Shown here: positions 1-13,080 of the stretch, piece by piece | Position numbering within the stretch: the first letter of the stretch is position 1 | Layout: the number at the start of each line of letters is the position of its first letter | NCBI RefSeq assembly: GCF_047495875.1 | Contig: NC_092472.1 | Location: forward strand, 1,227,349-1,291,348 | DNA: 64,000 bases | DNA from: Pithys albifrons albifrons | Lineage: Eukaryota; Chordata; Aves; Passeriformes; Thamnophilidae | Direction of reading: 5' to 3' | The notes under the pieces: generated by a model | Seen by the model: the letters and a program-made list of their open reading frames with translations, nothing else | Database searches by the model: none | What the model was told of the DNA's origin: nothing | Program-made: the position numbers and the translations under genes

Positions 1-880
1 CGCTGCGGGGCTGCGTGGTCCTTGCAGACAGTGCAGCTCCCGCGGCTTCTGCACCGCCTGCCCCAGTCCCTCCTGGCCTGCAGGGGGATGCTCGGGTCCT
101 GTGGGTTGATGGCCTAAGGATTACAGATTGGGGAAGGCTTGGGGAGGACAAGCATGAGTCAATGTCTGCGAAGAGACGTGGGAAAAGGTGCCCGTGAGCT
201 GGCTCCGGCCCCGAATTCTCTCAGCAACTCAGTCCCATTAAGAGAAGATAACATCGATAACATCAGGCAAGGGCTCTGCAGCCTCAGGGTTCACGTGGGA
301 ATCGCTGTAGGGGTGAAGGTCCGCAGCGCTCATCGCCACCATTATCCAGTTTTAAGGACAGGGCAGCTAATAACCTTTTAGCACCTCTATCCCCTCTCTT
401 CTCATAGATTCACAAGCGGTTAAAGAACAGTGTCCAAGTGAAGAGATGCTTTTTTTCTGCACTTTTTTTTTTTTCACATATCCAGCTTCCAAATGGCTGG
501 CATGGGAAGGTTGTCCTGCCTTTGAAGGGAAGTCGCTTTTATTGCAAGGTTTTATTGACTTCTGTAAAACTTCTCACCTCTTGGTTGCAGAGAATACCCA
601 GAAAAGAGGGGAGGTGGCAGATCTCAGGCAGGGCGTTGCTTTTTTCCAAGCAGCCACCCCAAGTACAGCAGAATGAGCAGCCTGCCCTGGCTCAGGGCAG
701 ACCGATGCTGCGGGGCTGGGAGAATCCAGCTGGAGGAATCCCCCTTCAATGTTTTATCCAGGTGTGCAAGGAAAAATACATGCTCTGCAATGTAGAGTTT
801 TGCTTGCATAATAATTCCAGTGTGTATTTTTTGGTTTATGTGTTCTTTGGGGCCACGATCTGGCCCTGTGTGTCAGATTA

Positions 881-1215
881 TTAAATGGCAAATTAAGTCA
901 GTTAATAGAATTAATTGAGTCGATGTAATCCTTTTAATCAGATGGATTTAATCCCTTCTCAGATGAATTAGAATCCATTAACAGATAAGTCAATTATTGG
1001 ACTAAATTAAATCTAGTAATAATGCCTGCTGCTCACAGCAACACTAATTAATCTAAATACACTTACCTATCTCCCAAGGTTTTTTTTTAAAGGCTTAATT
1101 GATGTTCCTAAAGTGTTCTGAGATCTTTAGATAACAGACGATCTATGTGAGCAAAATATTATCTCTTAACAGACTATAAACTAATTAAAAGACTGATCTA
1201 TTTACAGGTTGTATT
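881..1215. promoter_or_regulatory. AT-rich, homeodomain-site-dense block (candidate conserved enhancer)
   Basis: About 330 bases packed with TAAT/ATTA cores, several as TTAATTGA or TTAATTAG-type paired sites, plus TAATCC or GGATTA bicoid-type sites (near 927-952). It is not a simple repeat and shows no transposon signature. Such composition is typical of deeply conserved developmental enhancers around FGF genes. This is inferred from motif density only; conservation was not tested. Confidence 0.3.
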
Positions 1216-3540
1216 TTTACTTTAATCTCTTCAATCATTCAGAAGGAGTTTGCACTGGCCCAAAAAACCCAATATTCCTTTTATAAGCTTATTATTACTT
1301 TACAGGTTCCTAAGCGGTCCTTTCATTCAGAAAATGAAAGGGGAAGGAGGAAAAACAACCATTAAAGTGCTGACAAAAAAAAGAAAAGGACCTGGAACCT
1401 TTATATTCTGCCTCTGATAAATGGTACAGATAGGGAAGAGAGGGATCAGTGACCTGAAACCTTAGATCCTTTCATTTATTTTCATTTCACAAAAGGCAGA
1501 AGACATTCTATCCTGTTTGTTCACGATCTGTGCATCCGGCGCAGTTGGGGGACAGAGCTCTCTTGGTTGGGTGAAGGCATTTTATACCTCATTTGTATTT
1601 CACAGCCATGGGATTTTTGGTTCAATTTGTCCCCGGCAACTGCTGTCCTTCGGGGCAAAGAGCAGTGATAGCCGTCAGTGGAGAGGTGAGGAGGTGCGAG
1701 AGCCCTTTGCTGCCCTGTCGGTGGAGGTAACTTTAATGTTCTTGCATGTCCAGAAGGCTGGGATGTGCTGTGTGTAGGCACGTTACTAGGCAGAGTCTTC
1801 CAGGTGGTGTTTGGTCCATGGATCTATTCCATCACAATTTAAAAAACACTCTTGAGTCCTCCAGAAAGTTAGAAACCCTTTATTTTATAAACCTCATTTA
1901 TATGCCTTCAAGTATACAGTATGAAGGCTTTATTTGAGGACAACCTGTGCAAGGGGCAGTGCACAGGTAGGACATCTCCACATCCCAGTGCTGGACCCTG
2001 AGCCAGTGACATCCTCTCGAAGATTCCCCCAGGGTTCAGTGGGCTTTAGCTCAGGACTCAAGAGATGCTCCTGAGACAGGAGGTTTAGGGGGGTTAACAG
2101 AGCATGGGTTTGCCAGCAGTCAACACATCTGGGGTCAGGCAAGCCAAGGAGGGAAGGAAACTCCAGAGATAGTGTGCATTACATGGTGCCAGGTATTACC
2201 TCCACATGTCGTGGACGTTCTAGGGACAGAACACCCCGTACAGATGAGATTTGCGGGGTGGTACAGGGAGCTGGGGGAAATGAATGACTCGTTCCTGTGA
2301 CTGCTCCAGCCTGGGTGATGTGCTCTGCAGCTCCCACCTTCTCTTCAGGCTGGAGCTTCCCGGAGATGCCAGTGGACCTGCCCATGGAGAGCACATTACA
2401 GCTGTCTAGACATCAGCCACACTCCATCCCGCCAGAGATTTCAGTTGTGGTAGAAGTGAGCTCTGTTCCATGAGGAGGTGTAATATGTGTGGAAAATATT
2501 ATTATAGCAAAATAGCCTCCTTTAATTGACTCTCAATTTTGCAGGATTCCTTTCTAGGTTTGGGTAATCCTGTGCTCTCCAGAATTAATGGCTGACATAG
2601 CACTTTTTCGGGCTTGGCAGCCTGACAGCTAATTTAGAACTCCCTAAACTCATTTCACTAATGACTCCCATTTGTTCTATCCCAAAGCCTGGAAACAAAT
2701 GCAAAATACCAGTGCCATTGTCCCATCTTTAGCAAGTCATTCCTTCCCCTCAGTGTTTCTGGCACCTGAACAGCAAGCTGCCTTGGGAAACCTGATTAAC
2801 CCTTTCCCTTCCTGGACCAATTTAAATCAATTTCGATCCCTCTCCTGGGAAGAACGGGAGGAAAAACTAAACTCATTGTGGCTGGAAGGTGCAGAATTTA
2901 CTCGAAAGAAAGATGGGAGATGTAGTCCAAGTAGCATTTGGAGTTTATGAAGTATAGCTGTATTCCCAAATTTTTTCCACGTGTATTTCCAAGCTGCTTT
3001 TCTTCCCAGGAACAGGTGCATGCCAGGGGTTGTCTGCCGGTGCAGCTCGGCCCCAAATCCCGCATGGTCGGGGCTTCACTTCGTTGTTTATTTCGCTGAA
3101 CCATCAGGATGGCTGTTTCCCATTTAACCGATGTATCGCTGCCTCCAGTCTCTTCCCATTACAGTTTTGACATGACGACAAGACAAATAAATTTTTTAAA
3201 AGACCTTTTATCTTCTAAACCATTTATTTTCACTTACTTAGCCCGGGGGCAGAGCTGACCTCAGCGTAAGGGACGATCATTCACCATGGCAGCTGTGCAG
3301 TCATATGTGTCCTGGGGACTGGCCTGAGCAGGAGGAGCCTTCGCCCTCCAGCTGCTGTGTGTGGCTCTGGGCTTGTCCTTCTTGCCCACCAATCCCCAAT
3401 AGCATTATTATTTTTTTTCCTTAAAATGTCTCCCCTTTTCATCTGCAGTGGCGAAGTTGTCCCTTGAAAGCAGGTGGGGAAATGAGCTGAAGCTTCAGCT
3501 GACTCATGGCTTTGCTGACCCACACGTGGGACTGGGATTG
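1216..3540. other. intronic DNA, nothing recognised
   Basis: Mixed-composition intron sequence. The short open frames (for example at 2672-2950) show no codon pattern, domain or splice context that would support a gene. No repeat family was recognised. Confidence 0.5.
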
Positions 3541-3836
3541 TGGATGGGGCAGGAGCCTGGGATGGGATTGAATCTGGGGATGGGCAGGATCTGGGGATGG
3601 GCAGGATCTGGGGATGGGCAGGATCTGGGGATGGGGCAGGAGCTGGGGATGGGCAGGATCTGGGGATGAGGCAGGAGCCTGGGATGGGAATGGAGCTGGG
3701 GATGGGCAGGATCTGGGGATGGGGCAGGAGCTGGGGATGGGGATGGAGCTGGGGATGGGGATGGAGCTGGGGATGAGGCAGGAGCCTGGGATGGGAATGG
3801 AGCTGGGGATGGGAATGGGGCAGGAGCTGGGGAGGC
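3541..3836. repeat. G-rich 17-18 bp minisatellite
   Basis: About 16 tandem units of 17-18 bp built on GGGGATGGGCAGGATCT, with variants in which the second half becomes GGCAGGAGCT or GGATGGAGCT. The + strand is almost pure purine with regular GGGG/GGG runs. The array produces open frames in several frames on both strands, including a Pro/Ser/Ala-rich one on the minus strand. These are artefacts of the repeat, not genes. Confidence 0.93.
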
Positions 3837-4974
3837 GTTCCCAGCTTGCTCCAGGCTCTGAGGGGCCTCAGCTGCCCTCACCTTCCTGGTGGCTCTGAAA
3901 AGTTCCATTTGAAATATACTGTAAGCATCTTATACAAACCATCTGTACATGGAAGACATTTTTAGTTTTTATTCTGCTATATTCTGTGCCAGGGTAGGAA
4001 AAAGCCTTGCTTAGGCAGGAAGAGAAGGTAGAGAAAAATCCAAGCCTTTTGCTTTTTGCTTCATGACAAACCTATTTGAACAATGAATTTGTTGTCATTT
4101 GCCTTTACTTTTGATTTTGGAAGCTGCTGTCCCAAGCTCCTGCTACAGTCAGCTTTGTACCTGAAGTCCCTCTCTCTGCAACTGTTCTTATTTTGTACCT
4201 GCAGTAACAGCAGAACTTGTTGTTTATTTTTTCTCTGACACTACAGCAATTTTGAATTTCCCTACTTTGGGATCTTGAGATAGCTTAAACAGTCTTGAAT
4301 TTAAAAAAAAATAATTAAAAAATCCCCTTTTGTTCTGTGTCCAAACTTCAAGTCTCCATAACCACTGAGCAGGGTTTGGAGAGCATAGGCCTGTCTGTCA
4401 GCAAATGTTAGGCACCCAGAAATAATGAGAAGAAGTAATTTAGAGGTCTGCTGATAATTTGTCATTTTTAATTTCTTTGTGGAGTGGAAAGTGAGCTACA
4501 AAGTGAAAAATCTTTATTTTCATGCAAGTCGTAAAAGGGTTTTTGTTAACAGTTTGTGTTTGTGTATAATTCTGTGCTGTGATTTAAGTGTTCCCATTAG
4601 AAATGCAGAATGGGAAATAGGATCCCATCTGTGAGCAATTTAAGAGGAAGTGAGACAATGGAGTCGATTGCTGCTTCAGTTTAGATAATCAATACAAATA
4701 TTATTAGTATAGTGATTTATCTTCTTGGACACTTTATGAAAATGTGAATGCCAGACCCTGAAGACAGGTCAATATGATGTTATCTGTTCCTGCCTTGCTG
4801 TGTTTACAGTGTTTTCCTGAGAAGCTCAAGCAGCTGCTTTGCTGTATGTTCTTCCCTGGCTGTGATGAAATAACATACACACAAACTTAGGGCTTCTCTT
4901 TCACCTCCATGACTCTGGAAACATAGTGTGTGTATTAATATAATGATTCCTTTTATCTGAAATCTCTACTGGGG

Positions 4975-5044
4975 ACTGCTGGGGGGGTACTGGTTGCTGA
5001 TCTTTAAGGTCCCTTCCAACCCAAAGCATTCTGTGACTCTATGA
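4975..5044 (+). mobile_element. CR1 LINE 3'-end fragment
   Basis: Contains the CR1 terminal signature: a 'GATCTTTAAGGTCCCTTCC' block, then 'AACCCAAAGCATTCTGTG' and a degenerate octamer end (ACTCTATGATG). This is a 5'-truncated old copy of the sort scattered through bird genomes. Confidence 0.85.
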
Positions 5045-8000
5045 TGAAGTTCTGGAAGAAGTTTGCATAATTTAAAATACATTTCTAGGCCATGAGTGAT
5101 TCTGTGCACGAATGCTGAGAGAGCTCTTTTTTTGGGTGTCCTGCAGTTTTTCTGTGTTGGTGTCTGTCATAAAGCCTTGTTTTGTGCTCTCTGAGGTTTT
5201 CCATATCCAAGCATTCAGCCAGTCATTAATTCAAGTCGGTTCTTGGGGTGCAATTAAAAGTACCCCACAAATAGTCTAGTCTGTATTTCCAGAAGGATTT
5301 TTAATTGCTTTTACTTTGGAGAGGAAGGAAAGAAAACCTTGTCAACAAATTGTCTTGCACATTTTGCCTTTGGTGTACATCACTGTGCACGATGTCATGT
5401 GGCCAATGAGACTTTTTCCCTTTATAACAAATATTTGGAGGAAATGAAAAATGTCAATAACCCTATTAAGAACATGCCCAGTTAAAGACAGAATGGGAAA
5501 TGCAAAACTTGCTGTGTAAAGAGCATACTTCTCCTTGAAGATACTGTGGAACCTTGCTTGTAGCTTGCTTTGCTGGACACTTTTAGTGGTGGTGGTGGTA
5601 ACATTGACCACATCACTCACCTGGAGCATCTCCAGCTCCACTTTGCCAGGTTTGGGTGGTGGGACACTAATGCTGGACCCTGCAGACAGTGGAGACAGAA
5701 GGACCTTTCTTCCTCATGCATAACCAAGTCGTATGAATTTCATCCTCTCAGTGTCCTCATGTGTCCCTCCCTCGTCCCAGAACAAGGGCTGCACCGTTTC
5801 CTCACCTCGTGCTGTGCCAGCAGGATAAAAGCTTTGCAAATGGAGAGATGCTAGACATGGTGGTAATGGAGACCACATAGGTGGGCTGTTTAGAAGTAAT
5901 TACTTGGTGGGTTTAGATGCTGTGAGACTATTCCTGTTTTCACATCGGGGTTTCCTCAAGAAAGGTGTTAGATTTAGAGAAAAATAAGGCACTTCAGTCA
6001 CTCGGCTTTCACCTCAGCTCTTTTAAAAAGTAGATAGTCAGGAATTTCCGCAGCTGGGAGGTGGAGCACAGCAAACATTACCAATGCCAGTGGCTGTCTG
6101 GAAGAGGAGGGAAGCACCCAGGCCCCTCCAAACTGCACCGAGCCTCAAGTTGGGCAGAAAGGTGAAAAGTAAGGAAGCTGCGAAGAGGAGAAATTGCTGA
6201 TGCATGACACTTGGAAATCTGGAAGAGTCCAAAAAGGGAGCTGAAAATACCCCCCAAAAATGACTATCTGTGGCTTGAACGAAATTGTGTCCGATCAGCA
6301 TTCAGAAACCGCTGAATTCAGGCCGTTCCAATACTGGCATTTTCCAGAGTGCCTGCCAGTCAGATGCAGAGGAGAACATGTGTAGAGTGTCTGCGGTCTC
6401 AGCGCTCACAAGAAGGGGAAGGCGAGCTGGAAATAAAGGGAGTGAGAAGGCCCAGTAACAAGATCCCCTATTTTTTCTTACAGTGAGGAAGAGTATTGGG
6501 CTTGGAAGGAGATGATCACGTGGCTGCACCGTCTGAGCATCCCTGTTAATGAGCTGTGCCAGCAGATCACGCACACTTTGGTCCCTGATGAATTTTCAGT
6601 ATTTTCTGGATGCCCATAACAGACAATTCATGCTTTTATGGTGATGTAGGAGCTGAGATCTTCTCTGTCTCCTGAGCCTTGTGTCCCTGACTTCTGCTGT
6701 AATTGCTTTGGGGATGTGGCTGTCCTTTGCAGATGCTGCCTGGAGTGGTTGTGCTTGAAGAATGACTGGGTAGTGCTCAGATTTTTTTTGCCCTTGTCTT
6801 TCCCAGCTGAAATGTGTGCCTCAGAGGCCTTCTCCTCCTCTGCATTTGCAGCTGCCAAGAAGGGTGCCTTTCTTCCCAAAGCAGTAAGAGAGAAATCCTG
6901 CCATCTGCTGTGACCCTACTGCCTTCCAGCTGTGACGAGGTTTGGGTCTTCTCCAACAACTGGATGGCAGCTGTGCTGGCTGGAGGGATCTGGCCCCAGG
7001 TTGCAGTGTGGAGAGGAGTCCTTGTTCTCTGATGCTGCTCAGCTGCTTCTGCCCTTGTCCAAAAGCTGGGCTGGTGGGACAGAGAAGAAGTGTATGTTGT
7101 GCCTGAGCGGCATGATGGTGATGCAAGCGTGTGACGCTTGAGCATATGGTGGGGAGATATATTCTTGTGATCCTGGCTTGGAGTTGGTGTGGCTGGTATG
7201 GTTTGGTTTATACCTGCTGTTCTCAAGTGCTTTTGGAAGGACAAGCAGGAGAGGAAATGGGTGGTTGAATATGAGAGGGGAGATGTAGCATCAGGGGACA
7301 GCGCCTCTGAAGGCAGTGAAGACCTCCGTATAGAAAAGCAGCAGGAAAGGAGTAGGAATAGAACAGCGTATAAACACCAGATAAATCTAAAAACTATTGT
7401 CTAAATGTCCTCAGTGCTTGGCCATGGGCAGTTGCAAGGCTCATAGTGTGTCCATGCCTGCCGCAGGTGGGGTATGGGCATGAGGGGTGTCCTCACTGCA
7501 GAACCCCCGTTACTGCTCAGGCAGGTTTTGCGGGGGTGATGCCGGAGAAGGCTGGGGAACACTTTGGGCTCCTGCTTTCAGATCACATACTGTGTGGAGT
7601 TAGAGGGCAAACACCGCAGCTGCCTAAAGCTGGTCTTGTCCTGTTGGGATGTTGCCCCAGGTTCCAGCAGAGAAGGAGCTTGCCTAAAGGTAACTTTAGT
7701 GTAAATCCCAAATAGGGTTTCTGCTGGCTGCATGGAGGGATCAGAGGGCTGGATCTCTGTTACAGTCAAGGCCTGATTATCCTCTTTCCTGTACTCCTGA
7801 AACTCCACCGACTTCAGCAGAGCCATTCCTGGAGCTCCTGTGCGAGACTGAAAGGAGATTAAGTGCCCAGCAGTGCCCCCCATTCCTCCTGTGTCTTGCA
7901 CCTTTGTTCAGACCTTGCATTTCAAACCATTTTAGCCGGTGGGAGGCAAATCAAAGCTGTTAGGTTTGAGCCGGTGACAATGGCCTGGTGCTGTGTGGTG

Positions 8001-8929
8001 TGCCCAGCCCCTTGCCTTTGTGCAACGTTTGTGATTCTTGCCTTTATTTCATTTGCTTCTGTATCTGCATTTGTAACCTTTTTTTTCAAGTGAAGTTTCT
8101 GACTGGTGACTCATTAGAAGTAAATAGGCCAAAGGATATTGACTTTACACCTACTAATTTGGGGGTGCTAACAAGCACATGTAAGAGCTCTGTAGTCATT
8201 GGGTAAATTGTCCCACCTGGGGTGACTGGAGGAGGGGAGATAAAAAGCCTTGCAAAGAAATAGCACATTTGTCTCTAGGTACTAGCCTGGTCTGTCCCTG
8301 CAGCCATATGGAGCTGAGGGGAACCTTTGATGGTCACCATTGCTGTAACCTGTGCAGAGCTTTGCCAGGTCTTTCTAGCAGTGGAACTATTAGACCTGTG
8401 TGGGCAGAAGAAGTGGCTAAGATCCTAATTATAAGATGCTAAATATGTTAACTCAGAAATAAGCTGCCCTTTATTTTACATGGCTGGTGGAACAAACCCT
8501 CCTTCCTGTGGCACATGAGAGCTCAGGGTGGCGGATGGGTCAGGGTGTGCAGCACTGCACATCTGCTGTGCTTGCAAGGGGAGTGAGACACAGAGAGAGG
8601 CTTGAACAGAGCTTCTGCAAGTACTGACAGCAGCAAAACACCAGCAGTGGGGGTACCCATTAGGTAAACAGGTCTGGCTGTGGCTGCAGGGGCAGCAGAG
8701 GCTCACGGTCACATCTGTGGGCAGCTCCCCTGCTGAGGTCCATGCTCAGTGCTGCTGGTGCTGGGCCCAAGTCAGCTGCAGATGTGTCTGTCCCTCTCCA
8801 GCCACACCTGTGATGCAGTAGCCACCACCCTTAGGTGGGCTTACATCGAGACATGAGCTGTCTCAGAAAGAGTGACCTGTTGCAGGGGAGCCAGAGCACA
8901 ACTAAGGAGTGATGGTCTCTTCCTGATGG
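5045..8929. other. intronic DNA, nothing recognised
   Basis: No gene, RNA gene or clear mobile element was identified. A short GGT-rich run occurs near 5583-5600. Minus-strand open frames around 6777-7244 carry no recognisable domain and overlap other open frames, as expected by chance. Confidence 0.45.
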
Positions 8930-9006
8930 TCCTGCTCGGGACACAGGGTTGAGTTGGGTGACCTCTGTAGCACCTTCTCAGCCTAAATTGTTTTGTGATT
9001 TCGTGA
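8930..9006 (+). mobile_element. degenerate CR1 3'-end fragment
   Basis: The run 'GAGTTGGGTGACCTCTGTAG', then CACCTTCTCAGCCTAAATTGTTTTGTGATTT, follows the order of a CR1 3' end (Trp/Asp-type GATGACCTC..., CCTTCCAACCTAAATTATTCTATGATT) with many substitutions. It is old and strongly mutated. Confidence 0.5.
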
Positions 9007-12000
9007 GTATCTTTGATTGTCAGAAGAGAACTGGCAGGTAAAGCCATCGGTGATCGGTTGCTCTGAATGCAGTGGTTCTCCTTTGGATGCATTCAGTGGG
9101 ACCCTTAGGAAGTGACTTCTGTGCTTTGATCCCCCTTTGTGATTTTTTTAATTGATGTTTTAAGAATTTTTATTATTTTAAAAATTGGATGTGGGCAAAG
9201 TTTTCCATTGTCCCCCTTTAGACCTGCCATTTCCCTGAGCTAGGGGTGACCCATTTATATGGTAAGGATGATCCCATCTGCACAGGGGTGTAGATGGTGT
9301 TAAAAGGTGTGTGTGCTGGGAGTGCAGGAGCAGCTATGTGATAACCCACTATCATCACTACTCCTTTCTGGACATGAATCCAGTTTGCTGTGTACTTTGA
9401 ATGGAAGGAAACAGTCACCAGTCTGGCTGTATCTGATGTCTGGCTCCCTGTTACCAGCTCTCACTCTGTGGCTGTGACTTCAGCCTCCTTCTCCTCCTCG
9501 ATTCCTGACCTGGCTGCAGCCAATATCTGTCTCTCAGCAGGAGGAATCTGAGGAAATGCAGCAAACTTCAGCTCCTGGGGCTAAATTGTTGTGCTGTCTA
9601 ACATCAAACTGTGTTGAACTAATTGACAACCAGCTTTAAACGTACCCCAATCAAGCAAATGCATTGATTTATTTTTTCCTCTCTTGCCGAGCGCTAAGCG
9701 GCTTCCAGCTTGGTTTCCTCCCCAAGAAGTGGATAACTCATCTATTGTGTAGTAAAACTGATGGGCAGTGTTGACCTCTATACAATCCTTTCAGTATGCT
9801 GAGGGAGGAAGGAGTTTCTTATGCTTCTGTGAATGTTTGACCACTTAAAAAAAGCAAAACAAAAAAAAGCCCAACCCAAAACCACACACAACAACAAAAG
9901 ATGATCCATTTTCTCTGGATGTCTTTGAAAGAAGCTTAGTTTAGAGACAGACTGGAGAGAAAGGCTATTGATTTTGTTTGACCTCCAAAGAGACTGCGGT
10001 CAGTATATTTTCCCTGTTGGAAGTGGTTCAGGGCTCTGAATTTCCATGTCAGCGTTTGTATTCTGAAGCGCACTGGAGCTTTTGCAGCTTCTTCAATAAA
10101 TAGCAAGCTGTAGGGAAAGGTAATGCTGGTGTAGATTTATTTCCCTCTGGATCTGCCCTTCCTTTCTTTTTCTTTCCTACGTAGCTTGGTAGTGTTGCTG
10201 ATGAAGCATTTACAGTCCTTTTCACTGAAAGCTGTGCAGGTTCGTGGCTTAAACTGAGGCTACAAGCAATAGTTTTGTAATCCCTGCCTTGCTTTCTCCA
10301 GGGCTGAGCCAGGTCCTTTCCCACCCTCTTGCCTGCACCAGCAAGAAGTGAGATGTCTTCCTTTACAGAGTAATAAAGCCTCTAAAACCTGACATCCTCT
10401 CTTCTACCCTGATTATTCCCAGCATTTCCATAGTAAAACCTTTCTGATTTTCACTCAATCTCCTGCACTGAAACAGAATATTCTGTTTGGGAACTACAGT
10501 GGTATTGGAAATGCTCTACTCAGTACAAGTCTGCGTAGTTTTTTAGATGTTCTTGTAAAATGGCTTATGACAACTGATGTACCCTTTCCCTGGCAGTCAC
10601 CTACCAAAGGATGGCTTCCGAGGATGGAAATTCCTGTAGGATATGTTGATTGTCAGGTCTGAGAGTTCTTGAAGCTCCTGTGAGCAGCAGTGCCTGTCGG
10701 CATCTCTCCATGCTGAGGTGTCAACTCTGTTATCTCCTCCTAATTTAACAGTAATGCTTCACACGGCATGTTTTGGGGTTGTGTGCTTCCGCCTGCTTGG
10801 CCACAAGCTCAACACAGCCAGTTAGCTGCTGTCAGCACATCAAGGGGTGCCTGATAAACCTGCCACAAAGTAATCAAGGCATAGGTAGAGAGTTGCTGAT
10901 GTTGGATACCAGCTGCCGAACTGCCCTGTGGGCTTTGCCAGCATGAGCTTCATTTCTAACTCACATGGACAGACGTTCCTCTTGGTCCTAATCCTCTCTT
11001 TAGGGAAAGGGTTGATCTTTTTGCCACTGCCAACCTCACCTCTGCTTTTAATTGTGTTTGGGGTCAGGGTGGAGGCTGCTGGTGCGGGTGCCTGAGAGCC
11101 TGTGGGATGAGTGGGCTGCTGACAATTCCACAGCATCTTAGGCACTTCATTTCCCAGAGAGCAACAGCCCAATGTATCCCTAAAAACTAATGAATGGTGG
11201 AGGATCTATTTGTACAGCCTGTGCCAAGCCAAACCGAAGCTGCAGCTTGTGCTGCACTTATAACTCTACTGACTCCCCAGAGCAGGACTTAAAGGGTTCC
11301 CCAGAACGTTTTTTCCCTGTCTTCAGACCAAGCCCTCTCTCAACATCGGAATATTCAATTACATTAACCCTTTGCAAATGGCTCAGCAATCACCTCTGGG
11401 AATGGTAAGAAAGAGCTGTGACTGTTAAGCCTCTGCACAAACATGAAAGAGAGGAGCTGACGAAGAGAGTTGTGGGAGGGGATGGACTTGCTCCCAGCGA
11501 TCCCCCAGCCCCAGGCAGGACTTGAGCATGCCCAAAGCTGCTCGGTGCTGCCCAGCAGTGCTCGGCCTGCATATCTCCTCTGGACTAGCTGCTGGAGGTG
11601 GGTTCCATGGGTGCTGCCACTGGCCTGTCTGGCCACACTGGTTGCTCATGTCTCTCCCGGGTACTGCTGCTGCCGAGTGTCCCTTGGCCACAGTTCCCAA
11701 GGCTTGTGCAAGTGTGTCCCCCTGTTTCCACTGGGTCAGTGGGTAGGACAGGGCAATGCAGAGGGGCTGTCATGTGGGTTGGACGGTTTAGTAACAGTTA
11801 TAATTATTATTGATAAATACAATATTTATTACTGAATTAATACAATAATATTCATCAACTCACTTGCCTTGGGAGTAAGTAGTCCTGGGCTTGTAGTCTG
11901 AGCACAGGCTGGGCTATTTTGGTGTAACCCACCTCAAGGTTATCATGAAGCTTTGTTAATTAACAAGCAGAAAGTTTTGCCAGAGCCCCGAGTAGCAGGT

Positions 12001-12404
12001 GCTGTATCAGCTGAGCATGCTGTTGGAATCACAGGTAATCCCAGGGAAAGCAGCAATGCTCTGTTGTCCCAGTGCCGTTTCTTTCCTAAGGTAGTCAGTA
12101 GGACATTGTAATGATGGAACAGGAATATGACAATTTCTTGTTGATGATAAACATCAAAAACTAAGAACGTGTAGAAAATCAGAGGTGTCCTTGTGTTTTA
12201 AGTACCCGTAATCTGTTTTTCAGAGGTGGGTACCAGAATATCCCTTTGATTCTCAAAGGTAATTGCACCTCTTAATTAGCTGGAGAAACCACCCCCCACA
12301 GCCTGAGATCTTGCTATATAAATTATAATTAACCCCTTGGCACTGGAAGTTGAGATTTCCTGCCCCCGAGCACAAATGCAAAACGCATTAGCAGCACTTA
12401 AGTC
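9007..12404. other. intronic DNA with low-complexity patches
   Basis: Contains an A-rich low-complexity patch at about 9846-9900 and an AT-rich stretch at about 11790-11860 (TTATTATTGATAAATAC-like). The latter, and the block at 12230-12340 with TTAATTAG and ATAATTAAC, look like possible homeodomain-site clusters. No gene was recognised. Confidence 0.4.
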
Positions 12405-12830
12405 AGACACTCGCCCACCGCAGCCGAGGGGTCAGCCCTACCCTGAACACGGCTGAGCTCCGCAGTCCGGGAGGAAAAGGGCAGGGAAGCCGCTGAAACC
12501 CGCGGGGAAGCACTAAATGCACCATTCGAGGGTGTTTGACCTGCTCTTTTTTCAGAGCTGCAAATGTCGCAGCAGGCAGGAGAACACAGTAAAAAGCAAA
12601 CCCAGGCCGGGCGACGGGCTCCCCCGTTGCCGACATGGCTGGGCGCGTCTCCGTGAGACCCGGCTCGGCGCTGCCGCCGCCGCAGCTCCAGCAGCATCAT
12701 TGTCTGGTGCCAGACACACTTGGCTGTGCCTGTTGTGTGCAGAGCGCGCCGGGCCACCCACTGCTGTCATTCACCAGCATCCTGCTTTTTTGTGTCCCTT
12801 TCATCGCGCCTCTTGGGGGATGAGCCTTAA
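12405..12830. promoter_or_regulatory. CpG-rich block inside intron (candidate CpG island)
   Basis: CpG dinucleotides are frequent here (for example the CCGCCGCCG run near 12674, GGCGCGTC, GAGCGCGCCGGG), in contrast to the CpG-depleted flanks. Several overlapping open frames result from GC richness. It could be an alternative or antisense promoter or a CpG-rich enhancer. No coding exon of FGF18 was recognised in it. At 12904-12915 it is followed by a run of about 12 G. Confidence 0.35.
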
Positions 12831-13008
12831 CTCCTCACACCGGAGGTGACCTGTGGGGCAGCGCCAGGTTGGGCAGCTGGCGGCGGGGAGGGGGTGGCAT
12901 GGCCGGGGGGGGGGGAGGGCTGGGACACCTGCGACACTTCCCTTCCCACTCCCCCCCGTCCACAGCGTGACCTCAGAGCCTGGTGGGCTCTTGGAAAACC
13001 ATCTGCTT

Positions 13009-13080
13009 TCATAGAATCACTGAACAGTTTGGTTTGGAAGGGACCTCAAAGGTCTGCTAGTTCCCCACCAGGAGCTTGCA
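13009..13080 (-). mobile_element. CR1 LINE 3'-end fragment, minus orientation
   Basis: Starts with the reverse-complement CR1 terminus TCATAGAATCACTGAACAG and continues with the GGTTTGGAAGGGACCTCAAA block, then fades out after the next ~35 bases. This is a short 5'-truncated copy. Confidence 0.85.

Noticed and set aside
1..200. GC-rich left edge as an FGF18 exon
   Set aside because: None of the six frames contains FGF18 N-terminal residues; composition alone suggested it.
3504..3908. Pro/Ser/Ala-rich minus-strand frame and Gly/Trp-rich plus-strand frames
   Set aside because: Products of the 17-18 bp minisatellite; every frame is open because the repeat lacks stops.
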